From contig NZ_UEYQ01000004.1 in assembly GCF_900492205.1 (NCBI RefSeq), positions 62,001 through 126,000 of the forward strand: a DNA stretch of 64,000 nucleotides, written 5' to 3'. Of the stretch, positions 18,521 through 27,207 are shown piece by piece; the stretch's first letter is position 1, and each line of letters starts with the position of its first letter. The stretch comes from Ciceribacter sp. T2.26MG-112.2. GTDB lineage: Bacteria > Pseudomonadota > Alphaproteobacteria > Rhizobiales > Rhizobiaceae. Below the pieces are notes generated by a model, which had not been told where the DNA came from, made no database searches, and saw only the letters and a program-made list of their open reading frames with translations. The position numbers were made by a program, and so were the translations under genes.

Positions 18521-19234
18521 TCAGTCTTCCCTCGCCGGCTCCTCCCCGAAGCTTTCTGAGAATCTCTTTTGCGCCAAGGTCAGGTGCCGGCGCATGGCCT
18601 CGCGTGCCGCGGACGGATCGCCCGCCGCGATGGCGTCGCGGATCGCCTTGTGCTCCTCGACCGCCCTCTGCCAGGTGTGGGGGCCTTCGAAATAGCTCGC
18701 CAGCTTCTGGAAATAGGGCGAGGTGCGTTTGTCGATCAAAAGGCTGATGAAGTGGCGAAGCGCGGAATTGCCGATCATGTCGGCGATGGCGGAATGGAAG
18801 GCGAGGTCGGCGGCGATGGCGCGCTCGGGTTGCTCCACCGCCTGTTCCATGCGCGCGAGCATTTCGTCGAGCCGGGCGATGCCTTGCGGCGTGGCGTGGC
18901 GGGCCGCCTCCTCGGCGATGGCGCTTTCGACGATGCAGCGGGCCTGGAGGATTTCGAACGGGCCGTCGACCTCATCGGCCGGCAGGATTGCCGGCCTGCT
19001 TGCCGGCTTCTGGGCGATGTAGACGCCGGAGCCCATGCGGATCTGGATATAGCCTTCGACCTCCAAAACGATCAGGGCCTCGCGCACGGTCGGGCGGGAC
19101 ACGCCGAACCGCTCGGCCAGGTCGCGCTCGGCAGGAAGCCGCTCGCCGACGACCAGTTCGCCGGCTTCGATCAGCGCGCGTATCCGATCCGCGACCTGCC
19201 GATAAAGGCGGCGCGGCTCCAAGGCCACAAACAT
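18521..19234 (-). CDS. GntR-family regulator with FCD domain (UxuR/ExuR-like)
   Basis: 237 aa. Winged helix-turn-helix at about 8-75 (RLYRQVADRIRALIEAGELV, RFGVSRPTVREAL), FCD effector domain at about 95-225 with metal-binding histidines in FHSAIADMIGN and AMRRHL. It heads the TRAP/hexonate run, 62 bp before the dctP-like gene. Its own promoter carries a TGGT-N3-ACCA operator, the signature of the FadR/UxuR subfamily, so autorepression with release by a uronate or aldonate is expected. Confidence 0.92.
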   Translation of the reverse strand: MFVALEPRRLYRQVADRIRALIEAGELVVGERLPAERDLAERFGVSRPTVREALIVLEVEGYIQIRMGSGVYIAQKPASRPAILPADEVDGPFEILQARCIVESAIAEEAARHATPQGIARLDEMLARMEQAVEQPERAIAADLAFHSAIADMIGNSALRHFISLLIDKRTSPYFQKLASYFEGPHTWQRAVEEHKAIRDAIAAGDPSAAREAMRRHLTLAQKRFSESFGEEPARED

Positions 19235-19271
19235 TTAAAACCTCCTCGGCGCACGTCCTCCCGTGCGCGCT

Positions 19272-19292
19272 TTGGTAAAGTGGTCTTACCAA
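19272..19292. promoter_or_regulatory. GntR/FCD operator upstream of the regulator gene
   Basis: Contains TGGTCTTACCA (19281-19291), an exact TGGT-N3-ACCA site, within a wider repeat TTGGTAA (19272-19278) and TTACCAA (19286-19292). It lies directly downstream of a predicted -10 element, about 38-58 bp before the regulator start, where binding would block transcription of the regulator and the TRAP/hexonate genes. Confidence 0.72.
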
Positions 19293-19299
19293 TTTTTCC

Positions 19300-19327
19300 A
19301 TTAGAGCGCATAAATTTCCGGAGTCAA
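19300..19327 (-). promoter_or_regulatory. Predicted sigma-70 promoter of the GntR/TRAP/hexonate operon
   Basis: On the minus strand a TTGACT -35 box (19322-19327) and a TCTAAT -10 box (19300-19305) are separated by 16 bp. Transcription would begin around 19293, inside or next to the GntR operator. Confidence 0.6.
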
Positions 19328-19445
19328 CCGCATTTGTTGACGAAGGACAATTATGCCCGACGCTGCGCATTTCCGCGATCGGCCAGCCGATCCGGACCTT
19401 AGCGACCTGATTTACCGTGGAGTTCAAGCGGCGGAACGGATGCCC

Positions 19446-20195
19446 TCAGGCGGAAGCCGAGCGTGTCGTGCCCGGCTTGCGCTCCAGCCATTGCTCAAGT
19501 TCCGCCTCGGCGCGTTCCAGCGCATTGTGGTTGAGCAGCTTGCGCAGCAGCGCCACGGTGACCGCCCGGGCGCGCAGATTGAACCGGCCTTCCTCCGCAT
19601 CGTCGCCGACCGGCTGATAGACGCCGAGTTTCTCATAGAGCTGCTGCAGGCGGTTCTGGACGCTGCGCAGCGACAGATTGCGGCGGCGCGCAATGGCCCT
19701 GTCGGTCAGCCCGAGGGCGATGTCGATCAAGATTTCATATTCCGAATCGGAAAAGCCCTTGGCATGGCCGAGGCTCTTCTGCTGCAGGCCGCGAACCTCC
19801 CGGTCGATCACGCATTGGCCCTCGATGAAGATAGACCGCAGGGCGAGGCGCAGGCGCTCGTCGGATGCGGATTTCAGCACGTAGCCATAGGCCGCACCTT
19901 CCGGCACGATGCGGGCAATGCCGCGGACATTGGCCTCGTCGGCATAGTTCGACCAGAACAGAATGTGGGTGTCCGGCCGCTCCTTCCAGATCGTCCGGGC
20001 GGCCTCGATGCCGTTTCGCGGGCTCATCTGCAGGTCCATGACGATGAATTCCGACCGCTGCTCGCGCGCCAGCTTCTCGCCGGTGAGGCCGTTCTCGGCT
20101 TCGAAAACGGTGTCGCATTCCGGCAGGGCAGAGCGTACGGCCTCGTTGAGATAGGCTCGGTGAAGCGCATCGTCTTCGATAATCAGAACCTTCAT
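19446..20195 (-). CDS. NarL/FixJ-type response regulator
   Basis: 249 aa. Receiver domain at 1-120 with acidic pair D8/D9, phospho-acceptor D54 (IVMDLQM) and the conserved Lys in LKSAS. The C-terminal LuxR-type HTH at about 150-215 (SDSEYEILIDIALGLTDRAI, LSLRSVQNRLQQLYEKL) is a slightly divergent version. The ATG overlaps the kinase stop by 4 bp. It diverges from the ABC operon at 21705, whose promoter region holds three palindromes that could be its sites. Confidence 0.92.
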   Translation of the reverse strand: MKVLIIEDDALHRAYLNEAVRSALPECDTVFEAENGLTGEKLAREQRSEFIVMDLQMSPRNGIEAARTIWKERPDTHILFWSNYADEANVRGIARIVPEGAAYGYVLKSASDERLRLALRSIFIEGQCVIDREVRGLQQKSLGHAKGFSDSEYEILIDIALGLTDRAIARRRNLSLRSVQNRLQQLYEKLGVYQPVGDDAEEGRFNLRARAVTVALLRKLLNHNALERAEAELEQWLERKPGTTRSASA

Positions 20196-21421
20196 GCGTG
20201 GTCCTCCTGTGCCTGATCCGGCAGCGGCATGCAGACGCGGACAAAGGTCTCGTCGTTCTCCCGGCCATAGTTGAACCCGGCTGAAATCAGTCGGGCCCGG
20301 GTCGCCATGTTCTCCAGTCCGCTGCCGGGCCTTCGCGCCACCTTGCCGATGCCGATGCCGCTGTCGCGGATCTCCAGCAGCAATTTTCCGTTCGAGCAGG
20401 CAAGGCGAACGGTGATACGGTCACCCTGGGAATGGCGAATGGCATTGTTGATCGCCTCCTGGGCGATGCGGAACAGTGCGACACGCACGGAATGCCCCAG
20501 CCGGTCGGTCGCACCATCAGTCTCGTCGAGAAGCTGATGATCGATGCTCATCCCGCTGTCCTTGACCGAGCGTTCGAGATGATTCTCGATGGCATCGGCA
20601 AGGCCGAACAGTTGCAGGACGGAGGGCCGGGCCTCCTCGATGATCTGCCTGAGGTCCTGCATCGAGTGCTGCAGGCTGCGAAACAGGGGCTCGAGCGTCT
20701 CGCCGCTGATCGACGGCATGAGGCTCAGCCGTTCCAGCCGCTTGGCGAAACGGGTGAGGTCGGCCAGCGTCTGGTCGTGCAGGTCCATGCCGATCCTCTG
20801 GCGTTCGGCCTCCAGGGCCTCCGTCAGCCGCAAGGCGCCGAGGCGCAAGCCTTCCTCGCGCGCCCGCGCCTCGGCCTCGATGATGGCCGAGCGCTTCGCC
20901 TGCTCGGCGGCGCGCAGCGCGAAGAAATAGGGAGCGAGCAGGTCGGCGATCGAGCGGGCCCGCGCCAGGTCCGCCGCGGTATAGAAATCGGCTTGAAGGC
21001 TGGAGCAGGACAGGGCGCCGATGACCTCGCCGTGCACTTTGAGCGCCACGTGCAGGCGGCTCCGCAGACCATAGTCGAAAATCGGCTTGGAAAAGGCGCC
21101 GGGGAAGTTGAAGGCAGGGTCGGTGCTCGCATCGGCCGTCAGCATCTGATCGACCTTGCCGGTGAGGAGATCGCGGATCGGACTGTTGGCGATCAAAGCC
21201 GCGGACATCTTGCCCCAGTCGGTCTCGAAACCGCTTTCATAGGCGGTGTGGTAGGTGCTGCCCGGCGTGATGATGCAGACATCCATGTGGTCGTTGGGAA
21301 TGATCAGGTTGATTTCCTTGGCCACCGCGCGTATGGCGGAATGGAAATCGAGCTGGCCGGCGAGCAGGCGCGAGATCGTCAGGTACTGGCCAAACAACGC
21401 GGCCGAGGCGTCTTCCAGCAT
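20192..21421 (-). CDS. Cytosolic sensor histidine kinase, GAF + HisKA_3 + HATPase
   Basis: 409 aa from the ATG chosen because GGGAGGAAGACG precedes it. GAF-like sensor about 20-165 (no membrane segment), coiled coil about 170-210, dimerisation/phospho-acceptor domain with His215 in MDLHDQTLADL, then N-box NAIRHSQGDRITV and G-boxes DSGIGIG and GSGLENM. Partner of the NarL-type regulator with a 4-bp overlap. The signal must be sensed inside the cell, perhaps a sugar metabolite. Kinases with this layout next to a ribose-type ABC operon are uncommon. Confidence 0.9.
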   Translation of the reverse strand: MLEDASAALFGQYLTISRLLAGQLDFHSAIRAVAKEINLIIPNDHMDVCIITPGSTYHTAYESGFETDWGKMSAALIANSPIRDLLTGKVDQMLTADASTDPAFNFPGAFSKPIFDYGLRSRLHVALKVHGEVIGALSCSSLQADFYTAADLARARSIADLLAPYFFALRAAEQAKRSAIIEAEARAREEGLRLGALRLTEALEAERQRIGMDLHDQTLADLTRFAKRLERLSLMPSISGETLEPLFRSLQHSMQDLRQIIEEARPSVLQLFGLADAIENHLERSVKDSGMSIDHQLLDETDGATDRLGHSVRVALFRIAQEAINNAIRHSQGDRITVRLACSNGKLLLEIRDSGIGIGKVARRPGSGLENMATRARLISAGFNYGRENDETFVRVCMPLPDQAQEDHA

Positions 21422-21475
21422 CGTCTTCCTCCCCTGGCGTCGAGGCTCCCTCCCGAGCCGCGAAACCAATTCGCA

Positions 21476-21549
21476 TTGCGCTACATTAGCGCAAGTTCCG
21501 CCAGCGGCGTCTTGCGAGGATCCGCAAATATCCTGCGGGATCCCGCAGG
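21476..21549. promoter_or_regulatory. Cluster of three palindromes in divergent kinase/ABC promoter
   Basis: Three GCG-centred inverted repeats: TTGCGCT-ACATT-AGCGCAA (21476-21494), TTGCG-N6-CGCAA (21512-21527) and the perfect 18-bp CCTGCGGGATCCCGCAGG (21532-21549). The last sits where the -35 would be for a TATACA -10 at 21569-21574 driving the ABC genes, which suggests activator-dependent transcription. Probable binding sites for the neighbouring response regulator. Confidence 0.5.
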
Positions 21550-21704
21550 CTCCGTGCTTCAATTCGTCTATACAGTTTTTTTGATTTCCTCCATCCTGCT
21601 TTTCACTGAGGCGACAGACCTCAGGAAGCAACATTTCCGGATCAGCCGTTGAGGAGTGGCCCCGGAAATCCGCCGGATACCGACCGGCATCTTGGGAGAG
21701 AGAC

Positions 21705-22718
21705 ATGACCATCAGGAAAATACTCCTGGCGTCGGTGGCGCTGGTGTGCGCCGCGATGCCGATTTCCGCCCTTGCCGACACGTCCGGCAAGAAGATCGCC
21801 CTATCCAACAACTACGCCGGCAATTCCTGGCGCCAGGCCATGCTGACCAGCTGGGACAAGGTGACCAAGGAAGCCGTGAAGGCCGGTGTCGTCGCCGCGG
21901 CCGATCCCTTCACCACGGCCGAGAACCAGGCGACCGAGCAGGCCGCGCAGATCCAGAACATGATCCTGGAGGGCTATGACGCCATCGTCGTCAATGCGGC
22001 TTCCCCGACCGCGCTCAACGGCGCCGTCAAGGAAGCCTGCGATGCCGGCATCGTCGTCGTCTCGTTCGACGGCATCGTCACCGAACCCTGTGCCTGGCGC
22101 ATTGCAGTCGACTTCAAGGAAATGGGCCGCAGCCAGGTCGAATACCTGTCCAAGAAGATCCCGAACGGCGGCAATCTGCTCGAGATCCGCGGCCTTGCCG
22201 GCGTGTTCGTCGATGACGAGATTTCCGCGGGCATTCATGAGGGCGTCAAGCAGTTCCCGCAGTTCAAGATCGCCGGCTCGGTCCATGGCGACTGGGCCCA
22301 GGACGTCGCCCAGCGCGCCGTCGCCGGCATCCTTCCGAGCCTGCCGGAGATCGCCGCCGTCGTGACCCAGGGTGGTGACGGCTATGGCGCCGCCCAGGCG
22401 TTCGACGCCGCCAAGCGTCCGATGCCCACGATCGTCATGGGCAATCGCGAGGACGAACTGCAGTGGTGGAAGAAGCAGAAGGACGCGAACGGCTACGAGA
22501 CCATGTCGGTCTCGATCGCGCCGGGCGTCTCGACGCTTGCCTTCTGGGTCGCGCAACAGATCCTCGACGGCAAGGACGTGAAGAAGGATCTCGTGGTGCC
22601 CTTCCTGCGCATCGACCAGGACAATCTCGAGAAAAACCTCGAGACCACGGAGAAGGGCGGGGTCGCCAACGTCGAATACTCGCTCGAGGACGCGCAGGCG
22701 GTCATCAACAGCAAGTAA
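21705..22718 (+). CDS. Sugar ABC transporter substrate-binding protein (ribose-type, periplasmic-binding family)
   Basis: 337 aa. Sec signal peptide with cleavage after ALAD (about 25). The mature part has the ribose-binding fold: IALSNNYAGNSWRQAM, EGYDAIVVNAASPTALN, VVVSFDGIV and GGDGYGAAQAFD. First gene of an SBP, ATPase, two-permease operon followed by a lactonase and a dehydratase. The substrate is probably a pentose, hexose or sugar lactone handled by those enzymes. Two strong hairpins follow its stop. Confidence 0.93.
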   Translation: MTIRKILLASVALVCAAMPISALADTSGKKIALSNNYAGNSWRQAMLTSWDKVTKEAVKAGVVAAADPFTTAENQATEQAAQIQNMILEGYDAIVVNAASPTALNGAVKEACDAGIVVVSFDGIVTEPCAWRIAVDFKEMGRSQVEYLSKKIPNGGNLLEIRGLAGVFVDDEISAGIHEGVKQFPQFKIAGSVHGDWAQDVAQRAVAGILPSLPEIAAVVTQGGDGYGAAQAFDAAKRPMPTIVMGNREDELQWWKKQKDANGYETMSVSIAPGVSTLAFWVAQQILDGKDVKKDLVVPFLRIDQDNLEKNLETTEKGGVANVEYSLEDAQAVINSK

Positions 22719-22727
22719 CGGTCTCAA

Positions 22728-22791
22728 CACGGCGGAGCTTCACGCCGCCGTGACTCCCGCCACCCGGCGCCCCCAACCTGGCGCCGGGTGG
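22728..22791 (+). other. Tandem stem-loops between binding-protein and ATPase genes
   Basis: Stem 1: CACGGCGG/CCGCCGTG (22728-22752, 9-nt loop). Stem 2: CCACCCGGCGCC/GGCGCCGGGTGG (22760-22791), a perfect 12-bp stem with an 8-nt loop. Neither has a T-run, so read-through to the ATPase is expected with stabilisation of the binding-protein mRNA. Confidence 0.6.
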
Positions 22792-22829
22792 TCATCCCAT
22801 GAATTTTCGGACGAACATTGGCCAAAGGC

Positions 22830-24290
22830 ATGAGTATTGAAGCCGAACAGCAGGCGGTCGTCTCCGCGCGCGGGATCAGGGTCGAGTTCGGCGCGGTCAA
22901 GGCGCTCGACGGCGTCGACCTGACCATCCTTCCCGGCGAGGCGGTCGGACTGGTCGGCCATAATGGTGCCGGCAAGTCGACCATCGTCAATGTGATCAAT
23001 GGTGGACTGCTGCCGCATCAGGGCACGATCGCCTATGGCGGCGTGGAGGGTGTCGGCGGCATCGCCACGGCCCGCGCCAACGGCGTACGCTGCGTGTTCC
23101 AGGAACTGTCGCTCTGCCCGAACCTTACCATCGTCGAGAACACCCGCGTCATGCATGCCGGGCTGAAGGGTTTCGGCTGGCGCAAGCGGGCACTGTCACT
23201 CATCCGCAGCAAACTCGACGAGATCTTTCCCGGCAATCACATCGACTGCTCCGCGACGGTGGGCGAACTGTCGATCGCCGAGCGGCAGATGGTGGAGATC
23301 GCCATCACCTTTGCCGCAGTCACCGAGGCGCCGCGTCTGGTCATCCTGGACGAGCCGACCTCGTCGCTGGACGCAGGCCTTGCCGAGCAATTGCTCGCCC
23401 ATGTCCGTCGTTTCGTCGCGTCGGGCGGGTCGGTGCTGTTGATTTCCCATATCCTCGGCGAGATCCTCTCGACCTCCAGCCGGATCGTCGTGATGAAGGA
23501 TGGCCGGGTGGTGACGTCGCGGCCGGCGGGCGGATTCAGCGTGCATAGCCTCGTCGAAGCCATGGGCAGCGTGGTCAAGGAACGCATGCGCGGGGTTGGC
23601 AAGGAGCGTCAAGATGCGCCCTTCACGATCGACCGACCGCCCGAGGAGGGGTCGCAGATCGGCTTTCGTGCCCGCAGCGGCGAGATCATCGGGCTTGCCG
23701 GACTTGGCGGACATGGTCAGACCGACATGCTGCTTGCCCTGTTCCGCGACCGTAGCGGCAACTGGCTTCCCGGTCACGGTGACGCGATTGCCTTCGTTGC
23801 GGGCGACCGCGCGCTCAACGGCACCTTTCCCCTCTGGAGCATATTGAAGAATCTTTCGATCGGCAGCCTGCCTCATCTTTCGCGGCTCGCCGCGATCGGC
23901 GCACCGCGAGAAGAGGCACTCGGCGCAGACTGGAAGCAACGCATGGAGATCCGCACGCCGGACATGAACAATCCGATTCTCTCGTTATCCGGCGGCAACC
24001 AGCAGAAGGTGCTGTTTGCCCGGGCGCTCGCCACCAAAGCCGATATCGTGCTGATGGACGACCCGATGCGCGGCGTCGACATCGGCACCAAGCAGGAGGT
24101 CTATGCCATTCTGAGATCGGAGGCCGACCGCGGCCGGACATTCATCTGGTACTCCACCGAAATGGACGAAATCTGCCTGTGCGACCGGGTCTATGTGTTC
24201 AGGGACGGGGCGATTGTCGCGGAACTCGTGGGCGACGCGATTGAGGAGAAGAGCGTGCTTTCCGCATCCTTCTCGGGAGATGCGGTATGA
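22830..24290 (+). CDS. Sugar ABC transporter ATPase with two ABC domains (RbsA/MglA type)
   Basis: 486 aa. First ABC domain: Walker A GHNGAGKST, signature VGELSIAERQMVEIA, Walker B LVILDEPTSSLD. Second domain: degenerate Walker A GLGGHGQTD, signature LSGGNQQKVLFARAL, VLMDDPMRGVD. This tandem layout is normal for ribose-type importers. The start is placed at ATG 22830; an in-frame TTG at 22818 is the alternative and neither has a clear Shine-Dalgarno. It overlaps the first permease by 4 bp. Confidence 0.92.
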   Translation: MSIEAEQQAVVSARGIRVEFGAVKALDGVDLTILPGEAVGLVGHNGAGKSTIVNVINGGLLPHQGTIAYGGVEGVGGIATARANGVRCVFQELSLCPNLTIVENTRVMHAGLKGFGWRKRALSLIRSKLDEIFPGNHIDCSATVGELSIAERQMVEIAITFAAVTEAPRLVILDEPTSSLDAGLAEQLLAHVRRFVASGGSVLLISHILGEILSTSSRIVVMKDGRVVTSRPAGGFSVHSLVEAMGSVVKERMRGVGKERQDAPFTIDRPPEEGSQIGFRARSGEIIGLAGLGGHGQTDMLLALFRDRSGNWLPGHGDAIAFVAGDRALNGTFPLWSILKNLSIGSLPHLSRLAAIGAPREEALGADWKQRMEIRTPDMNNPILSLSGGNQQKVLFARALATKADIVLMDDPMRGVDIGTKQEVYAILRSEADRGRTFIWYSTEMDEICLCDRVYVFRDGAIVAELVGDAIEEKSVLSASFSGDAV

Positions 24291-25231
24291 CGACACCTTC
24301 CGCATCCACCCTGCGCCTGATGCTGCCGGCCGTGTCGCTTGCGATCCTTTTGGTCGCCATCTTCTACATGCAGCCGCGGGCCATGAGCTATACCGGGCTC
24401 AACCTGCTGTTCAACCTGGCCGTACCGATCGCGCTTGCGACGATCGCCCAGATGCTGATCATCGCGGTCAACGATCTGGACCTGTCGATCGGTACTTTCG
24501 TCAGTTTCGCCGCCTGCGTCACGGCGGTCTACATGCCGACCGCCCCGTTGACGGCGATCGCCATCCTGTCTGCCGCGATCGCCGTCTATGCCGCGCTCGG
24601 TATGATCATCCACGTGCGCGACCTGCCGTCGATTGTCGTCACGCTCGGCATGAGCTTCGTCTGGGGCGGGCTGGCCGTCATCATTCTGCCGGCGCCGGGC
24701 GGCGAAGCGCCGGCCTGGTTGCGCGCGATGATGATTTCCAAGCCGCCGCTCCTGCCGATGGCCATCGTCGCAAGCCTGCTGATCGCCCTGGTTGCCCACC
24801 TGCTGGTCATGCGCACCACCTTCGGCGTGCTGATGCGCGGCGTCGGCGGCAATGCCCGATCGGTTGCGCGCGCCGGCTGGTCGGTGCTGTGGATCAAGGG
24901 TGCGACCTATGCGGCGGCGGGCTTCTTCGCCATCCTGTCGGGCATTGCGCTGGTTGGTCTCACGACCTCGGCGGATGCCAATATCGCACTGCGTTACACG
25001 CTCCTGTCGATCGCCGGCGTCATTCTCGGTGGCGGTGAATTCGTCGGTGGACGCGTCTCGCCGGTCGGTGCCGTGATCGGCGCGCTGACGCTGACACTGG
25101 CCGGCTCGTTCCTGTCCTTCCTGCGCATCTCGCCCGACTGGCAGATCGGCGCGCAGGGGGCGATCCTCATCATCGTGCTCGGGCTTCGGCTGGTGCTCAA
25201 CCGCCGCGGCCAGGAGGAGAAGCAGCCATGA
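24287..25231 (+). CDS. Sugar ABC transporter permease 1 (RbsC type)
   Basis: 314 aa with eight to ten hydrophobic segments. LIIAVNDLDLSIGTFVSFA is the conserved segment of the BPD_transp_2 family (usual G-x-D/N-L-S-V-G). It overlaps the ATPase and the second permease by 4 bp each. With two non-identical permeases this importer builds a heterodimeric channel, unlike E. coli RbsC homodimers. Confidence 0.93.
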   Translation: MTTPSASTLRLMLPAVSLAILLVAIFYMQPRAMSYTGLNLLFNLAVPIALATIAQMLIIAVNDLDLSIGTFVSFAACVTAVYMPTAPLTAIAILSAAIAVYAALGMIIHVRDLPSIVVTLGMSFVWGGLAVIILPAPGGEAPAWLRAMMISKPPLLPMAIVASLLIALVAHLLVMRTTFGVLMRGVGGNARSVARAGWSVLWIKGATYAAAGFFAILSGIALVGLTTSADANIALRYTLLSIAGVILGGGEFVGGRVSPVGAVIGALTLTLAGSFLSFLRISPDWQIGAQGAILIIVLGLRLVLNRRGQEEKQP

Positions 25232-26178
25232 ACCGTCTGACCGCTCTCTCCCGCAAACCCTGGATCTGGTCGTTCGTTGCCGCCATCGCGACCTGGATCA
25301 TAACGGTGCTGTTTACCGGAGGCGCCAGTTCAGCGGGCCTGTCCCAGGCCGCGCTTACCTTTGGCGCCTTTTCCATCATTGTCGGTCTCGGCCAGATGCT
25401 GGTGATCACCCTTGGGCCGGGCAATGTCGATCTCTCTGTGCCGGCGACGATGACGCTGTCGGGCACGATCGCGCTCAAGGTGATGGACGGGCAGGATTCG
25501 CTGATTGTGGTCGGCCTGCTCCTGGCAATCCTGATCGGCGTGGTCGTCGGTGTGCTGAACTATGCGCTGATCAAGCTGCTGCGCATTCCGCCGATCATCG
25601 CCACGCTGTCGATGAGCTTCATCGTCCAGTCCTCGGCCATATGGTACAATCGCGGCCTCAGGATCAAGCCGCCCGAAACCCTGGCGCAGTTCACCACCTC
25701 GACGACGCTCGGCATTCCCAACATCGCGCTGGTGGCGCTTGTATTGTCCGTCGCGGTGTGGTGGCTGCTGGATCGGGCCATCTTCGGACGCTGGATCTCG
25801 GCGATCGGCCAGAGCCGTTTCGCCGCCCGCATGGCCGGTATCCCCGTCGACGGCTCGCGCCTGCTGACCTATGTGCTGTGCGCTGTGCTCGCGGCCACCT
25901 GCGGCTATCTGCTGGCGAGTTTCTCAGGCGGCGCCGCGCTCAACATGGGATCGGAATATCTGCTGATGTCGATCGCCGTGGTCGTCATCGGCGGCTCGGC
26001 GGTCGCCGGCGGAAATTCCAACGTGCCGGGCATCTGGGGTGCATCGCTCTTCATGTTCCTGGTCGTCTCGATGCTCAACACCTATGGCTTCGGCGCAGGC
26101 GTGCGCCTGATCCTCACCGGCCTGATCATCTTCACCGTCATCCTGCTCGCAAGCCGTCCTCAGCGGGGCGTCCGGTGA
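25228..26178 (+). CDS. Sugar ABC transporter permease 2 (RbsC type)
   Basis: 316 aa, BPD_transp_2 family. The conserved segment reads LVITLGPGNVDLSVPATMTL and the late EYLLMSIAVVVIGGSAVAGG motif is typical. It overlaps the first permease by 4 bp and is followed 42 bp later by the lactonase gene, so transporter and enzymes likely share a transcript. Confidence 0.93.
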   Translation: MNRLTALSRKPWIWSFVAAIATWIITVLFTGGASSAGLSQAALTFGAFSIIVGLGQMLVITLGPGNVDLSVPATMTLSGTIALKVMDGQDSLIVVGLLLAILIGVVVGVLNYALIKLLRIPPIIATLSMSFIVQSSAIWYNRGLRIKPPETLAQFTTSTTLGIPNIALVALVLSVAVWWLLDRAIFGRWISAIGQSRFAARMAGIPVDGSRLLTYVLCAVLAATCGYLLASFSGGAALNMGSEYLLMSIAVVVIGGSAVAGGNSNVPGIWGASLFMFLVVSMLNTYGFGAGVRLILTGLIIFTVILLASRPQRGVR

Positions 26179-26220
26179 CGCATCGTCCATTTCATTCTTC
26201 AGTCTTTCGGGAATACGGCC

Positions 26221-27141
26221 ATGGTGACTGTCCCTTCATCGATTTACGAAATCAGAGATCCGCGGTTTCGGCAGTTGATCGTGCCGAGTGCCGGGCTGGA
26301 TGAGCTCTATTCCGATTGCCGCTGGGCCGAAGGCCCGGTCTGGTTCGCCGATCTCAACTGCCTTTTGTTCAGCGACATCCCCAACCAGCGCATGCTCCGC
26401 TGTTCGCCCGGCGGGGATGTGTCGGTCTTCCGCGAGCCGTCCAATTTCACCAACGGCAACACCCGTGACCGCCAGGGCCGGCTGATTTCCTGCGAGCATG
26501 GAACGCGCCGCGTGACCCGCACTGAAGTCGATGGAAGCATCACGGTACTTGCCGACAGCTTTGAGGGAAAGCGGCTTAACTCGCCGAACGACGTGGTGGT
26601 CCGATCGGATGGCAGCGTGTGGTTCACCGACCCCACCTACGGCATCCTGTCAGACTATGAGGGCTACCGCGCCGAGCCGGAGCAGCCGACACGCAATGTC
26701 TATCGCCTCGATCCGGCAAGCGGCGCTCTTTCGCTCGTCGCCGACGATTTCCGCCAACCGAACGGTCTGGCCTTCTCGCCCGACGAGACGATGCTCTATG
26801 TGGCGGATAGCGCCAGAAGCCACGACGAGACGGCGCCGAGCCATATTCGTGTCTTCGACGTCGAGGACGGCACCCGCCTGGTGAACGGTCGGGTGTTCTG
26901 CGATCTCGACAACGGCATTCCCGACGGATTGCGCACCGACACGGCCGGCAATGTCTGGACCAGTGCGGGAGACGGCGTGCATTGCTTCGCGCCTGACGGG
27001 ACCCTGCTCGGCAAGATCCTGGTGCCGCAGACCGTCGCCAACCTGACCTTCGGCGGGCTGCGTCGCAACCGGCTCTTCATCACCGCAACGCGCTCGCTCT
27101 ATGCCGTCTACACCACGGCCACCGGCGCCCAGTATCCATGA
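26221..27141 (+). CDS. SMP-30/gluconolactonase family sugar lactonase
   Basis: 306 aa six-bladed propeller hydrolase of sugar lactones (metal-dependent). Metal-site residues are recognisable in CRWAEGPVWF (Glu), LNSPNDVVVRSDGSVWFTDP (Asn) and LYVADS (Asp). FRQPNGLAFSPDETMLYVAD is the family signature. It is directly downstream of a ribose-type importer and upstream of a UxaA-family dehydratase, so it probably opens a lactone to the aldonate that the dehydratase uses. No signal peptide is seen, so it is cytosolic. Confidence 0.9.
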   Translation: MVTVPSSIYEIRDPRFRQLIVPSAGLDELYSDCRWAEGPVWFADLNCLLFSDIPNQRMLRCSPGGDVSVFREPSNFTNGNTRDRQGRLISCEHGTRRVTRTEVDGSITVLADSFEGKRLNSPNDVVVRSDGSVWFTDPTYGILSDYEGYRAEPEQPTRNVYRLDPASGALSLVADDFRQPNGLAFSPDETMLYVADSARSHDETAPSHIRVFDVEDGTRLVNGRVFCDLDNGIPDGLRTDTAGNVWTSAGDGVHCFAPDGTLLGKILVPQTVANLTFGGLRRNRLFITATRSLYAVYTTATGAQYP

Positions 27142-27207
27142 GGCAGCTTGCCGAACCGGGCATCGGACCTCACCTCTTTGCATCATTTCTGCCAGGGAGC
27201 CCCGGCC

